DNA of 64,000 nt from Corynebacterium sp. J010B-136 (GTDB lineage: Bacteria; Actinomycetota; Actinomycetes; Mycobacteriales; Mycobacteriaceae). The notes beneath the pieces are model-generated. The model was not told the DNA's origin. It did not search any database and was given only the letters and a program-made list of their open reading frames with translations. Positions 10,201 to 17,831 of the stretch are shown here, piece after piece. The stretch is taken from the NCBI RefSeq assembly GCF_002967075.1, contig NZ_PUGE01000001.1, forward strand, positions 668,308-732,307, given 5' to 3'. Made by a program: the position numbers and the translations under genes. Within the stretch, counting starts at the first letter, position 1, and each line of letters starts with the position of its first letter.

Positions 10201-10342
10201 TGCCACAGCCGCGCGGACCGGAAAATAGGTAGGCGTGGTTAATGCGCCCTGCATCGAGTGCTGCCGAGAGCGGTTGGGTTACTTGTTCCTGCCCAACTAC
10301 TTCAGCAAAAGTCGCTGGACGATATTTCCGGTATAAAGCCAC
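7271..10342 (-). CDS. dnaX: DNA polymerase III gamma/tau subunit
   Basis: Clamp-loader subunit of 1023 residues. The N-terminal AAA+ part is canonical: MALYRKYRPATFAEVVGQ, Walker A GPRGCGKTS (residues 42–50), a zinc module with Cys in SLNCVQGPTSQPCGQCASC, Walker B DEAHM and the sensor arginine region. The folded core ends near residue 370. Most of the rest is a low-complexity linker very rich in Gln, Pro, Ala and Glu, interrupted near residues 610–700 by a folded segment (EDVVEQLRNNWQQLRASVSKRNKIAGIML) that resembles the tau domain III/V region. The linker makes the protein longer than most DnaX homologues. No slippery site was sought beyond the eye; in actinobacteria tau is usually the only product. 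Confidence 0.95.
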   Translation of the reverse strand: MALYRKYRPATFAEVVGQEQVTQPLSAALDAGRINHAYLFSGPRGCGKTSSARIMARSLNCVQGPTSQPCGQCASCISLAPGGPGNLDVTELDAASHNSVEDMRELRERAYYAPADSRYRIFIIDEAHMVTNQGFNALLKIVEEPPEHLIFIFATTEPDKVIGTIRSRTHHYPFRLLTPPAMKGLLERTVASEGVFVEDSVYPMVISAGGGSPRDTLSILDQLLAGAGPNGLTYDIARPLLGVTDETLLDDTIAALAQGDKAALFKHVDAIIEAGHEPRRFAVDLLGRLRDLMILQAVPDAIAAGLVDAPVDRGQILTEQAQLFNGAQLAHYAATVNDQIGALRGATSPRLLLEILCAHLVMEPASTDVSVAGSAPAQSAPAGSGASAGTSTPTGGASTGNSPAGTTQGGSAQGGNAPSGMAAAQQAAAAIAARRNQQREQTQPPQSQQQPQTQRPPQQVQQAPQQQPQQEQWTQQHTQPAPPQETPAEQAPAEQTPVQQPAASPAYETRQAAEQGAEPSAPQARQEPQAQWAPQESAQQDSAPQQDMPQSQPAPVETPEPAPSQEPEQYQQPVHQEAAESEQTTSEVTAPEETASEAGSPAAAASPEDVVEQLRNNWQQLRASVSKRNKIAGIMLTEARVLGLRDNTLILGHTTGALAERLNAPANNKDVVAVVAEEAGYQLAVQCIVGTDPAAAGFSAAPPKPKTWNPRSANNAARETGDDDQESESPRDYNTPASSQPADESVENQVQQPRPNNPQEPEPSQQETPHSNGAEQAASGWGTPRALGGNMGGAHDSAQDAAQTSQGASQPAQQSNFAKPAQPEQSPPVMNQPPAAAPAFTQPAASKPVAPAQEASGQVDWRARIAQAKAQTQQREQELRNSDTFSDGRPLPPDPGPEAYPEYESVPPEDAYPPASNGAPQGQTPPYNSARNQGGFGGGAPQQQASSPQNGASPSNAPQVQPPAQPQGGQQQAPAAQPQAAYSREAQENEMMDDAREQGNLDRRSATEVAMELLERELGARKL

Positions 10343-10372
10343 GGTGGTGATTCTACCTTCTACAACATGGGG

Positions 10373-10930
10373 CTAAGAATCTGCGCGTGTCCAGTCCAAG
10401 ATGTCAATGTTGGACTCCGCTACTGCCTGCTGCATCGCGGCCACGCCTTCTTCCACAGCATAGGCATATTCGGCATGAGTAAGCATGATCAGCTGCAGCC
10501 CGAGGGTGAGGCGGTCTTCCTCTTCCACTTGCGGTGAAGGCCCGCCCCACAAATAAGGCGCAATCAACATGCCGTGGGAAACCGTAATATCGGACGCTTC
10601 GTCAAGGGCGGATTCAATATTGGGCACTAAGACACCTGGCTGCGCGGCAATCTCACCACCGGCTTTTTGCAGCTTCTTCGCCACGCCCACCACGGCTGCG
10701 GCAACGGCAGCCTGCGGTGCACGTGCCACCGCGATGATCTCACAGCGCACGGGCAGCTCAGTGCCTTGTTTGACCAACCCAGTATCCACATCAGCGAACT
10801 GGGTGGTCACGGCAAGGCTTTGGGCATCGTCAAGCGCGGCTAGACCTAGATGCCAGCCGTCGACCTTTTTAAACTCCAGGTCGCCCGGGATGATTCCGTC
10901 TAGCCAAACAGCGGTTTCCTCGCGGTTAAT
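10373..10930 (-). CDS. Conserved hypothetical protein, possible ATT start overlapping the aspT stop region
   Basis: Unrecognised protein. The first conventional in-frame start is a GTG at 10810 (145 residues), but the same frame stays open for 40 more codons to the aspT stop. That extra stretch looks like real protein (WLDGIIPGDLEFKK, DGWHLGLAALDDAQ) and is in the same frame without interruption. The only start-like codon there is ATT at 10930–10928, placed directly after the aspT TAA, exactly where an ATG would give tight coupling. So the gene may use a rare ATT start, or an ATG has mutated and the shorter GTG form is made. Visible content: a beta strand–rich Ala/Val segment, then LWGGPSPQVEEEDRLTLGLQ. 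It resembles surface-loop-rich proteins of the suppressor-of-fused type only loosely; no function is offered. Confidence 0.6.
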   Translation of the reverse strand: MNREETAVWLDGIIPGDLEFKKVDGWHLGLAALDDAQSLAVTTQFADVDTGLVKQGTELPVRCEIIAVARAPQAAVAAAVVGVAKKLQKAGGEIAAQPGVLVPNIESALDEASDITVSHGMLIAPYLWGGPSPQVEEEDRLTLGLQLIMLTHAEYAYAVEEGVAAMQQAVAESNIDILDWTRADS

Positions 10931-12202
10931 TTAGGCACCTAATTTCTCAATTGCAGCCAACAGGATGCACGTTGCGACGCCATCCATGGCTTCTTCTACT
11001 TCTTCCTGTGGTGGCATCGACGGCGCTAGGCGGATGTTGCGGTTATTCGGGTCATCATTGCCTGGGAACGCCGAGCCTGCCTTGGTCAGCACAATGCCGG
11101 CTTCCTTCGCCAGCTCCCACACGCGCGTGGCGGTGCCGTCAATAACGTCGACGGAGATGAAATAGCCACCTTCAGGCTTGGTCCATCGCGCAACGTCGTA
11201 CTCACCCAGACGGTCTTGCAAAATACTCTGCACAGCGGTGAACTTCGGCGCGAGGATGCCAGAATGCTTGCGCATTACCGAACGCACTCCTTCAGCTGAG
11301 CCAAAGTAGTTCGCATGCGCCAGCTGGTTGAGCTTATTGGGGCCAATGCCGCGCGAATTAGCGATGGACATGTACCAGTCCAGGTTTTCGCGCGAAGAGC
11401 CGAAGAACGCGACGCCAGCGCCCGCGAAAGTGATCTTCGACGTCGAGGACAAAACCCAGAAGCGGTTCGGGTTGCCGGCCTTTTCCGCAATACCCAACAC
11501 ATCGATGATTTCAGGGAATTCATCAGTCAAAGTGTGCACGGCATAGGCGTTATCCCACATGATGCGGAAATCCGGGGAAGCCGTTTCCATAGACGCAAGC
11601 TTTTCGATGCTTTCCTTGCTAAACGTCACCCCAGTCGGGTTAGAGAACATCGGTACTGCCCACATGCCCTTAACCGAAGGATCTTTAGCCAGCTCAGCGA
11701 TAGCATCTACGTCTGGGCCATCTTCGAGCATTGGCACGGTGACATTTTCAAAACCGAACTGCTCAGAGATGGTGTGGTGGCGGTCGTAGCCTGGCACTGG
11801 GCAGATCCACTTGCGCTGCTCGTCTGCAAACCATGGTTTTTCGGAGTCGTTATTGCCGAATGCGCAGGACCAAGAGATGAGATCGAACTGGATATTCAGC
11901 GAGGAAGAATCCGCAGCCAACAGTTGCGCTGGGTTAATGCCAAGCAGCTCACCCCAGAGTTCACGGATATCAGCGATGCCTTCACCGTTGCCGTAGTTGC
12001 GCAGGTCGGTGCCGTTTTTATCCGTGTAGTTATCCACACCGGGCAAAGACAGCAGATCATCTGCCAAGTCCAGCTGTTCGGCAGAAGGCTTGCCGCGCGT
12101 CAGATCGAGCTTGAGGCCCTTTGCTTTGAGCTCTTCATAATTTTTACGAGTGCGGTCAGCTAGTTCTTTAAGCTGATCAGAGTCAAGTTCAAGCAGCGAC
12201 AT
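10931..12202 (-). CDS. aspT: Aspartate aminotransferase (class I, actinobacterial AspT type)
   Basis: PLP enzyme of 423 residues that should interconvert aspartate/oxaloacetate and glutamate/2-oxoglutarate in the cytoplasm. The PLP lysine sits in SSTSKITFAGAG, preceded by the cofactor-binding MWDNAYAVH, and RLAPSMPP near the C-terminus supplies the substrate-carboxylate Arg. TRGKPSAEQLDLADDLLSLPG at the N-terminus is typical of this subgroup, which in Corynebacterium glutamicum is the aspT product and lies near dnaX. The downstream small gene overlaps its stop region, suggesting one operon. Confidence 0.9.
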   Translation of the reverse strand: MSLLELDSDQLKELADRTRKNYEELKAKGLKLDLTRGKPSAEQLDLADDLLSLPGVDNYTDKNGTDLRNYGNGEGIADIRELWGELLGINPAQLLAADSSSLNIQFDLISWSCAFGNNDSEKPWFADEQRKWICPVPGYDRHHTISEQFGFENVTVPMLEDGPDVDAIAELAKDPSVKGMWAVPMFSNPTGVTFSKESIEKLASMETASPDFRIMWDNAYAVHTLTDEFPEIIDVLGIAEKAGNPNRFWVLSSTSKITFAGAGVAFFGSSRENLDWYMSIANSRGIGPNKLNQLAHANYFGSAEGVRSVMRKHSGILAPKFTAVQSILQDRLGEYDVARWTKPEGGYFISVDVIDGTATRVWELAKEAGIVLTKAGSAFPGNDDPNNRNIRLAPSMPPQEEVEEAMDGVATCILLAAIEKLGA

Positions 12203-12319
12203 GAGACGTGCTCGCCTACCTTTCGGTTCTGTATAAGGCCCTATGTGGAGTCCAATAGTAGCGAATTTATACAGCCGCTGTTTTCACATCCCCGCATTTG
12301 CGGGCAAGTGGCAAAACAA

Positions 12320-12361
12320 AAAATCTCGGACCCTGCATCTAGTGCAGAAGTCCGAGATTTT
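12320..12361. terminator. Strong hairpin downstream of tRNA-Ser(GGA)
   Basis: AAAATCTCGGAC (12320–12331) pairs with GTCCGAGATTTT (12350–12361), with an inner CTGCA/TGCAG pairing. It directly follows the tRNA 3' end on the minus strand and ends in a T run. Confidence 0.85.
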
Positions 12362-12364
12362 CAC

Positions 12365-12453
12365 TGGCGGAGGATGTGGGATTTGAACCCACGAGGGGCG
12401 TGAACCCCGCACGCGTTCCAGGCGTGTGACATAGGCCGCTAGTCGAATCCTCC
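12365..12453 (-). tRNA. tRNA-Ser (anticodon GGA)
   Basis: Acceptor arms GGAGGAT and ATCCTCC pair, followed by discriminator G and an encoded CCA. The anticodon stem CACGC/GCGTG encloses CTGGAAC, giving anticodon GGA. A long variable arm (GCGGGGTTCACGCCCC) marks a class II tRNA, and the T loop reads GGGTTCAAATCCC. Reads serine UCU/UCC codons. Confidence 0.97.
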
Positions 12454-12595
12454 GAGAAGAAACATTATCAGCACGGACAACACCACACAAAATCCGCAGG
12501 TCACAACCCATTTCTAAAGAAATTATTAAAGACTTACTTCTGCGTCATCCAAATTCCTGTGTGCGTACCCAAAGGCGTCCCCCGGGATATGCCTC

Positions 12596-12630
12596 GGTGC
12601 GTGCGACGACACGCACCCCTTTATTTTGTA
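12596..12630 (+). terminator. Hairpin with T-rich tail upstream of the SRP RNA
   Basis: GGTGCGTG (12596–12603) pairs with CACGCACC (12610–12617), followed by CCTTTATTTTG. No plus-strand gene is evident upstream, so what it ends is unclear; it may block read-through into ffs. Confidence 0.45.
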
Positions 12631-12650
12631 ATGCAGTCGCTTAAGCGCTA

Positions 12651-12753
12651 GGCTCTAGGACAGGATTCCGCGTGGCGTCATCCTGTGAACTCCCCCAGGG
12701 CAGGAATGCAGCAAGGGTCAGCAGGCTCTGTCGGGTGCGCGGGGTCCCCTTTA
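12651..12753 (+). ncRNA. ffs: Signal recognition particle 4.5S RNA
   Basis: Small bacterial-type SRP RNA that binds Ffh and targets membrane and secreted proteins. The apical domain carries the signature loops: GTGAACTCCCCCAGG, then GCAGGAATGCAGCAAGGG with the conserved A-rich/GGAA-type internal loop. The outer helix pairs GGATTCCGCG (12663–12672) with CGCGGGGTCC (12738–12747), and CCTG/CAGG closes the inner hairpin. A T-rich stretch follows. Ends are estimated from the pairing and could shift by several bases. The 3' end runs into the converging small gene at 12751. Confidence 0.9.
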
Positions 12754-13098
12754 AGTTTTTAGGGTGTCGGCATTGAACTCGTCTTGCTCGAGCCATTCCA
12801 GATGCGGTGGTGTATTCATTCCCCACTCTTGGCGCTTGGCCAAGAAAGCTTCGATAACGTCGGATTCTTCAAAGCCGCCATCGAAAAGATACTGGCGGAA
12901 CCCGCGCGGGCCAGCATCTTTAATCCACAGCCAGACGTAGTCGAGCAGGGAATTGTCCCCGATCAGGTCTTCTAAACCTTCGGGGATAAATTGACGTTCG
13001 GTGTCGAGGCGGTCTTTCAGGTCTTTGTCAAAGAACCCGTACAGGTAGTCCATGCTCGTGTCGTCTTCGGCGTATTCGTAAATTCCCTGCCCATCCAT
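12751..13098 (-). CDS. Conserved small acidic hypothetical protein
   Basis: Unrecognised 115-residue acidic protein without signal peptide or membrane segment. It is rich in Asp, Glu and aromatic residues (YEYAEDDTSMDYLYGFFDKDLKD, split here by length only; WLWIKDAGPRGFRQYLFDGGFEE), suggesting a folded cytosolic protein. The stop codon lies in the T tract just after the SRP RNA, so the two transcription units converge with practically no gap. It is followed upstream by the antiporter gene on the same strand, 28 bases away. Confidence 0.7.
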   Translation of the reverse strand: MDGQGIYEYAEDDTSMDYLYGFFDKDLKDRLDTERQFIPEGLEDLIGDNSLLDYVWLWIKDAGPRGFRQYLFDGGFEESDVIEAFLAKRQEWGMNTPPHLEWLEQDEFNADTLKT

Positions 13099-13126
13099 AG
13101 CTGCCAGTGTAGCCAGAAATCTTTTC

Positions 13127-14689
13127 TTACTTCCGGTCGTTGACCGTCAACAGTGCACGGTCGACTTCCGCCAGGATTTCATCGACGATGGCGGGGTTAA
13201 ATTCCCTGTTCTTGCGCATGTGCAGTAGCTCTTCTTGCGAGGCAAGCAACGCAACTTCGCGGGCTTTGCCGGCCTCTGTGCGGGCGCGTTTAATCTTTTC
13301 CATACGTACACTGCGCTCTTCAGAAGACAGGTCGCCGGCACCAAGGTTTTCTTCAAACCAGTTATCCACGGCGACGGCGATTTCTGGGTCGAGGGTATCG
13401 GCATAGTTGCGCAGGCTGCGCATCGCGGCTTGTCGCGATCGTTCAGAGACAACAGCGCGCATGGCGTCTTCAGCGGATTCCGCTTGCGAGCGCAAAGACA
13501 ATTGGTTCATCAGCCACGGCAACAACATGCCCGGGACCACCATGGTTATCAGCAAAACCGTGAGCGCAATAACCGCGAGTTCATGGTGATACGCCAAAGC
13601 GCCGGTGGGAATAGACAAAATCAGTGCCAGTGTCACCAGCCCGCGCATGCCCGACCAAGTCATCAAGAGAACTTCTTGCAGGCGGGTGGGTGCGCTGCGC
13701 CGCTGCCCTGTCTTGCGGTTAATCAGGCACACGATATACATCCACACGCCGCGAATGACGATGGCAACCAGCGATAGTCCAATGCCTACAAAGACGGAAT
13801 GCCACAGGTCAGAGCCGACCTCATCAATGGCATCGCGCACGGACATACCGATGAGGCCAAAGGCAACGCCAGTAAAAAGCAGCTCGGCGGAATCCCAGAA
13901 ATTTTGTCCCGATGAGCGGTCTTGTGCAATCAACGGTGCGCGGGAGCTTAATTCAATAGCGGCGATGACAACGGCGATGACACCGGAAGCTCCCAGATAT
14001 TCTGCGGTGATGTACGTGCCAAATGGCACCACCCAGGTCAGTGCATTGCGCGCGGTGGAATCATCGATATGCTTCATAAACCACGCCGCGGCCCGGCCAA
14101 TAACCAGTCCCAAAACGGCAGCGACCACTGACGAGTACACAAAGTTCAATACTCCGCTGGCAATTGAGAGGTCATTGCCCTCGGTAATCGCAAACAGCGC
14201 TAGATGGAAAAGCACAATCGATGCGGCGTCATTAAACAATCCCTCGGTCTGCAAAGAAGTCGTGATGCGGTGTGGGATACCTGCTGGTTCAGCCACGGCT
14301 TCCACGGCAACGGGATCCGGTGGGGCGATTGCCGCGCCAATCAAAATCGCGCCGGCAAGCCCGATACCGGGAAGCCAGAAATATGCTGCGGCACCAACGC
14401 CTGCGGTAGTAATGACCACCAAAACCACGGACAACAACAAGATGGTGCGCCATTGTTCGCGAATCACGCCCCACGAAGTCCGCCGGGCTAACGCCCACAA
14501 CAGCGGCGGCAAGAAGATAGGAAGAATCAACTCCGAAGGCACTGTAAAGGTTGAAAACCCCGGGATGAACACCACCGCGGTGGTCAACAATGTCAGCAAA
14601 GCTGGCCAGGGCAAACCTGTCTTATTACCTAATGCGACAGCAAAGACCGTCGCGGCTAAAAGCCCGGTTAAGACCATCAAAATATCCAT
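13127..14689 (-). CDS. CPA1-type Na+(K+)/H+ antiporter
   Basis: Membrane antiporter of 521 residues from the start chosen here. MDILMVLTGLLAATVFAV at 14689 begins the first helix, whereas the longer reading adds 39 residues that overlap gluQ and look non-coding. About 12 membrane helices follow, with the NhaP/NHE-like segments AAIAPPDPVAVEAV and LFNDAASIVLFHLAL (the latter holding the Asn-Asp ion-binding pair). The C-terminal 120 residues are cytosolic and helical (EERSVRMEKIKRARTEAGKAR). It likely exchanges Na+ or K+ for protons in pH and salt homeostasis; which ion is not visible. Confidence 0.88.
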   Translation of the reverse strand: MDILMVLTGLLAATVFAVALGNKTGLPWPALLTLLTTAVVFIPGFSTFTVPSELILPIFLPPLLWALARRTSWGVIREQWRTILLLSVVLVVITTAGVGAAAYFWLPGIGLAGAILIGAAIAPPDPVAVEAVAEPAGIPHRITTSLQTEGLFNDAASIVLFHLALFAITEGNDLSIASGVLNFVYSSVVAAVLGLVIGRAAAWFMKHIDDSTARNALTWVVPFGTYITAEYLGASGVIAVVIAAIELSSRAPLIAQDRSSGQNFWDSAELLFTGVAFGLIGMSVRDAIDEVGSDLWHSVFVGIGLSLVAIVIRGVWMYIVCLINRKTGQRRSAPTRLQEVLLMTWSGMRGLVTLALILSIPTGALAYHHELAVIALTVLLITMVVPGMLLPWLMNQLSLRSQAESAEDAMRAVVSERSRQAAMRSLRNYADTLDPEIAVAVDNWFEENLGAGDLSSEERSVRMEKIKRARTEAGKAREVALLASQEELLHMRKNREFNPAIVDEILAEVDRALLTVNDRK

Positions 14690-14702
14690 GCGCTGGAGTC
14701 CT

Positions 14703-15677
14703 TTAGGTGTTGGCAGTCCACGTAAATGGCTGGTGTGCGGCGTCTCGCTGTGCAAACTCTTGCGGATCGAATGCTTCCAGCAGTTCATCAGCGCTATGAA
14801 TTCCAAAATAACCTAAAGACTGCGCAAGCTGCTCAATAATGGATGTAATCTCGGTAGCTTTTAACATCTCTCGCAAGGTCACTGCCCCATCGCGCTTGGC
14901 TAAGCGCTGGCCTTTGTCATTTAAGACCAAGGGAACGTGCACATACTGCGGGATGTTATAGCCTAAAAGTTGCGCGAGATACGCCTGCCTGGGCGCTGAT
15001 GACAACAAGTCATCACCGCGCACCACCTGGTCAATACCCTGCTCTGCATCGTCGACGACGACCGCTAGGTTATAAGCCCAATCCGGGCCTAGTGGACCAA
15101 TCTGATTGGCATTGCCGCCCCGGCGCAAAATCATGTCATCAACATCGCCGGTGTATTCGCCAGCTAATTCATCAAAGACCGTAAACGTGGCCACCTCGGA
15201 GCGCAGACGAAGGGCGGGGAGGCGTGAGGCATCGGCAAGCAATGCTCTCTTTTCTTCTCTTTCCTCATCGCTTAAATCGCGGCATGTACCCGGATATTGC
15301 CCCGGAATGGCATGCGGTGCTCGCGCGGCTTCCTGGATATCTTTGCGCGAACAATAGCACTCATAGTGTGGGAGTTTCGCTAAAGCTTCCTCGTATTTGC
15401 TGTAACGATCTTGCTGGTAGATAACCTCGCCGTCCCATTCCAACCCCAGCTGATCCAAATCTTCTAACTGACGCTGTGCCGACTCCGGCGTCGAGCGCTG
15501 CTGGTCAATATCTTCCACCCGCATGAAAAATTGCCGGTTGGTGCTGCGCGCATACAACCACGACAACAAGGCCGTGCGCAGGTTGCCAAAGTGCAAATCC
15601 CCAGACGGACTCGGCGCATAACGCCCTGCGCCCTGAGTGTTACTGTGCGGCTCGCTGCGATGGCGACCTGGCTGCAT
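14703..15677 (-). CDS. gluQ: Glutamyl-Q tRNA(Asp) synthetase
   Basis: Truncated GluRS paralogue that attaches glutamate to the queuosine base in the anticodon of tRNA-Asp. The 324-residue product has the class I HIGH variant HFGN ([18 protein letters not shown]), the zinc-site cysteines CYCSRKDI and TCRDL, and a KMSKS variant LAKRDGA; it has no anticodon-binding domain, as expected. Start at 15677 is preferred because AGGAAAAG lies 9 bases upstream; an in-frame ATG at 15734 would sit inside the divergent promoter. It lies divergently to yhhQ and close to tgt, which together form a queuosine-salvage neighbourhood. Confidence 0.9.
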   Translation of the reverse strand: MQPGRHRSEPHSNTQGAGRYAPSPSGDLHFGNLRTALLSWLYARSTNRQFFMRVEDIDQQRSTPESAQRQLEDLDQLGLEWDGEVIYQQDRYSKYEEALAKLPHYECYCSRKDIQEAARAPHAIPGQYPGTCRDLSDEEREEKRALLADASRLPALRLRSEVATFTVFDELAGEYTGDVDDMILRRGGNANQIGPLGPDWAYNLAVVVDDAEQGIDQVVRGDDLLSSAPRQAYLAQLLGYNIPQYVHVPLVLNDKGQRLAKRDGAVTLREMLKATEITSIIEQLAQSLGYFGIHSADELLEAFDPQEFAQRDAAHQPFTWTANT

Positions 15678-15773
15678 GCTAGCTTGCTTTTCCTGCGTTG
15701 TTTCGGGGTTCGTGCTGTGTGGCGAAAAATGCATAATTTCCAGGTTACGACTTCAGGTGCGAAGATGTATTTC

Positions 15774-16472
15774 ATGACAAGTAAATCGGCAACCGCAACC
15801 GCAGAAAATGGCGGCGAGAGCATCCGATTCATCCCGGTACAGTCCACCCTGTATCCGTGGTTGGTCACGGTGTTTGTCGTCGTCTTCCTTATTTCCAACA
15901 TCAACGCCACCAAGGGTGTCGAGATTGGCCCTCTGATCACAGACGGCGCATTTTTCTTATTCCCTCTGGCTTATATCGTCGGCGACGTGCTGGCCGAATG
16001 CTACGGCTTTAAATCCACCCGGCGCGCCATCTACATCGGCTTTTGCATGGCGATCTTGGCCGTGGTGTGCTTCTACATCGCTATTTGGCTGCCTGCCGCT
16101 AGCTTCTATGAAGGCCAAGAAGCATTCGCTGCGACCTTAGGGCTTGTGCCGCAGATTGTTCTGGCCTCATTGGCTGGCTACCTGGTGGGCCAGCTGCTCA
16201 ACGCCTGGATCATGAATGCGATGAAGAAGCGTTCTGGCGAAGGTGGTTTGAAGACCCGCTTGATTGCCTCGACCGTGGTCGGTGAATTTGGCGACACTCT
16301 GCTGTTTTGTGCCATCGCCGCATCCGTTATAGGCGTGGATAGCTTCAGCGGATTTATCAACTACGTCGCCGTAGGCTTCTTCTGGAAGACGCTCATTGAA
16401 ATTGTGCTTTTGCCGGTGACCACCCGCGTTATCGCCTGGGTGAAAAAGCGCGAAGATTACGTTCCAGTATGA
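15774..16472 (+). CDS. yhhQ: Queuosine precursor transporter YhhQ (VUT family)
   Basis: Integral membrane protein of about 233 residues, taking up preQ0/preQ1 or related bases (family knowledge). Start at 15774 (or the ATG at 15765) is chosen because translation of the longer reading frame upstream overlaps gluQ antisense. Visible are about six helices, with the family features LISNINATKGVEIGPL, FPLAYIVGDVLAECYGF and the C-terminal VVGEFGDTLLFCAIA. A -10-like CATAAT lies near 15731. Corynebacteria that lack de novo queuosine genes need such an importer to feed Tgt. Confidence 0.88.
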   Translation: MTSKSATATAENGGESIRFIPVQSTLYPWLVTVFVVVFLISNINATKGVEIGPLITDGAFFLFPLAYIVGDVLAECYGFKSTRRAIYIGFCMAILAVVCFYIAIWLPAASFYEGQEAFAATLGLVPQIVLASLAGYLVGQLLNAWIMNAMKKRSGEGGLKTRLIASTVVGEFGDTLLFCAIAASVIGVDSFSGFINYVAVGFFWKTLIEIVLLPVTTRVIAWVKKREDYVPV

Positions 16473-16497
16473 GATAACACCTGCTAGATATTGAATT

Positions 16498-16540
16498 AGG
16501 CTTGGTGCAGCAACATTTTAGTTGCGCACCAAGCCTTTTC
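16498..16540. terminator. Bidirectional terminator between yhhQ and tgt
   Basis: AGGCTTGGTGC (16498–16508) and GCACCAAGCCT (16526–16536) pair perfectly, with an inner GCAAC/GTTGC stem, then TTTTC. It serves both converging genes. Confidence 0.9.
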
Positions 16541-16551
16541 CATGCCTCAGA

Positions 16552-17820
16552 CTACTTCTTGTTGGCGTAGTACCGTCCCATGAATTCATCGCGGTAGGCC
16601 TCGTAGTAGCCGCCGTCGATGGATTTACGGATGTTATCAACCAGGGTGATCATAAATTGCAGGTTGTGGATGGTGCACAAGGTACCCGCTAGGAATTCCT
16701 TCGCCTTGAGCAGGTGGTGAATATATGCACGCGAGTAGTTCTCCGAGACGTAGCCACCGAATTCTTCATCGATGCCGGTGAAATCGCGCTTGAATTTAGC
16801 GCCCATCAAATTCATGCGACCATCAAGCGTATACACGCCGCCGCGGCGACCCAGACGAGTTGGCGCGACGCAATCAAAGGTATCGGCACCTGCCTCAATC
16901 GCGGTGAACATGTCATCGGGTTCAGAAATGCCGAGTAGGTGACGAGGCTTGTTTTCTGGCAGCTCATCGCAGCACCAGCCCACAATTGTGCCGAGGTTTT
17001 CTTTCTCTAGCGCACCGCCCAGACCGAAGCCGCCGAAACCGCGCTTACCTTCGGCTTCTGCCTGCTCTGACAGCTGCACCAGACCGCGCGTTGCCTGGCG
17101 GCGCAGGTCTTCATACTGCGCGCCTTGGACTACGCCCCACAGGGACTGCTTCGGGCGGTGCGTGCGCTCATTGGTCAACCGGTCATGTTCATCCAGACAG
17201 CGCTTGGCCCAGCGATGGGTGCGCTCTACAGATTCTTCCTGGTACTGACGGGTATCAACCAGCGTGGTTAATTCATCGAAAGCAAACATGATGTCAGCGC
17301 CCAGACCGTGCTGAATCTGCATGGAAAATTCTGGGGTAAATCGGTGCTTGGAACCATCGATGAAAGAGCGGAAATCCACGCCGTCTTCATCGACATGCGC
17401 AAGGCGCTCTTTCTTCGCCGCGCGAATATCGCCCTCAGTCAGCTTTGCCACGTCCATGGCCAAGACCTTCTTGAAACCCACGCCCAAGCTCATGACCTGG
17501 AATCCGCCGGAATCGGTATAAGTCGGGCCATCCCAGTTTTCAAAGGCTGCAACGCCACCTGCTTCATCCACGATATCGTGGCCTGGCTGCAGGTAGAGGT
17601 GATAAGCGTTGGACAAAATCGCCTGCGCGCCGGTGGCTTTAATCTGCTCTGGAGTCAAAGTCTTCACCGTTGCCTTAGTGGCAACGGGAATGAAGGCAGG
17701 GGTTTGAATATCGCCGTGCGGGGTATGAATAACCCCGGTGCGGCCGTGTTTGCCGGGGCTGCCATCGCCCAGGCGGGTAGTCACATCAAAGGAAAGATCA
17801 TCAGCGTGCTCGTGGCTCAT
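16552..17820 (-). CDS. tgt: tRNA-guanine(34) transglycosylase, without the zinc cysteines
   Basis: Tgt swaps G34 in tRNA-Asp/Asn/His/Tyr for a queuine precursor. With the start MSHEHADD at 17820 it is 422 residues; the 15-residue longer form overlaps the mmpL stop. Catalytic elements are intact: YTDSGGFQVMSL (general-base Asp), FDCVAPTRLGRRG (nucleophilic Asp) and the substrate loop GFGLGGALEKE. The zinc site is not: where most bacterial enzymes have C-x-C-x2-C before NYSRAY, this one reads F-G-G-Y-V-S-E-N-Y, so all three cysteines are replaced; only the histidine ligand region TIHNL remains. The DNA is unambiguous and the frame open, so this is natural variation rather than an error. Confidence 0.9.
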   Translation of the reverse strand: MSHEHADDLSFDVTTRLGDGSPGKHGRTGVIHTPHGDIQTPAFIPVATKATVKTLTPEQIKATGAQAILSNAYHLYLQPGHDIVDEAGGVAAFENWDGPTYTDSGGFQVMSLGVGFKKVLAMDVAKLTEGDIRAAKKERLAHVDEDGVDFRSFIDGSKHRFTPEFSMQIQHGLGADIMFAFDELTTLVDTRQYQEESVERTHRWAKRCLDEHDRLTNERTHRPKQSLWGVVQGAQYEDLRRQATRGLVQLSEQAEAEGKRGFGGFGLGGALEKENLGTIVGWCCDELPENKPRHLLGISEPDDMFTAIEAGADTFDCVAPTRLGRRGGVYTLDGRMNLMGAKFKRDFTGIDEEFGGYVSENYSRAYIHHLLKAKEFLAGTLCTIHNLQFMITLVDNIRKSIDGGYYEAYRDEFMGRYYANKK

Positions 17821-17831
17821 AGCCAACCAGT

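Noticed and set aside
7271..10342. Programmed frameshift in dnaX
   Set aside because: No clear slippery heptamer with stem was seen, and actinobacterial dnaX usually makes only tau.
15678..15773. preQ1 riboswitch before yhhQ
   Set aside because: The gap is short and I could not find the aptamer's pairing pattern.
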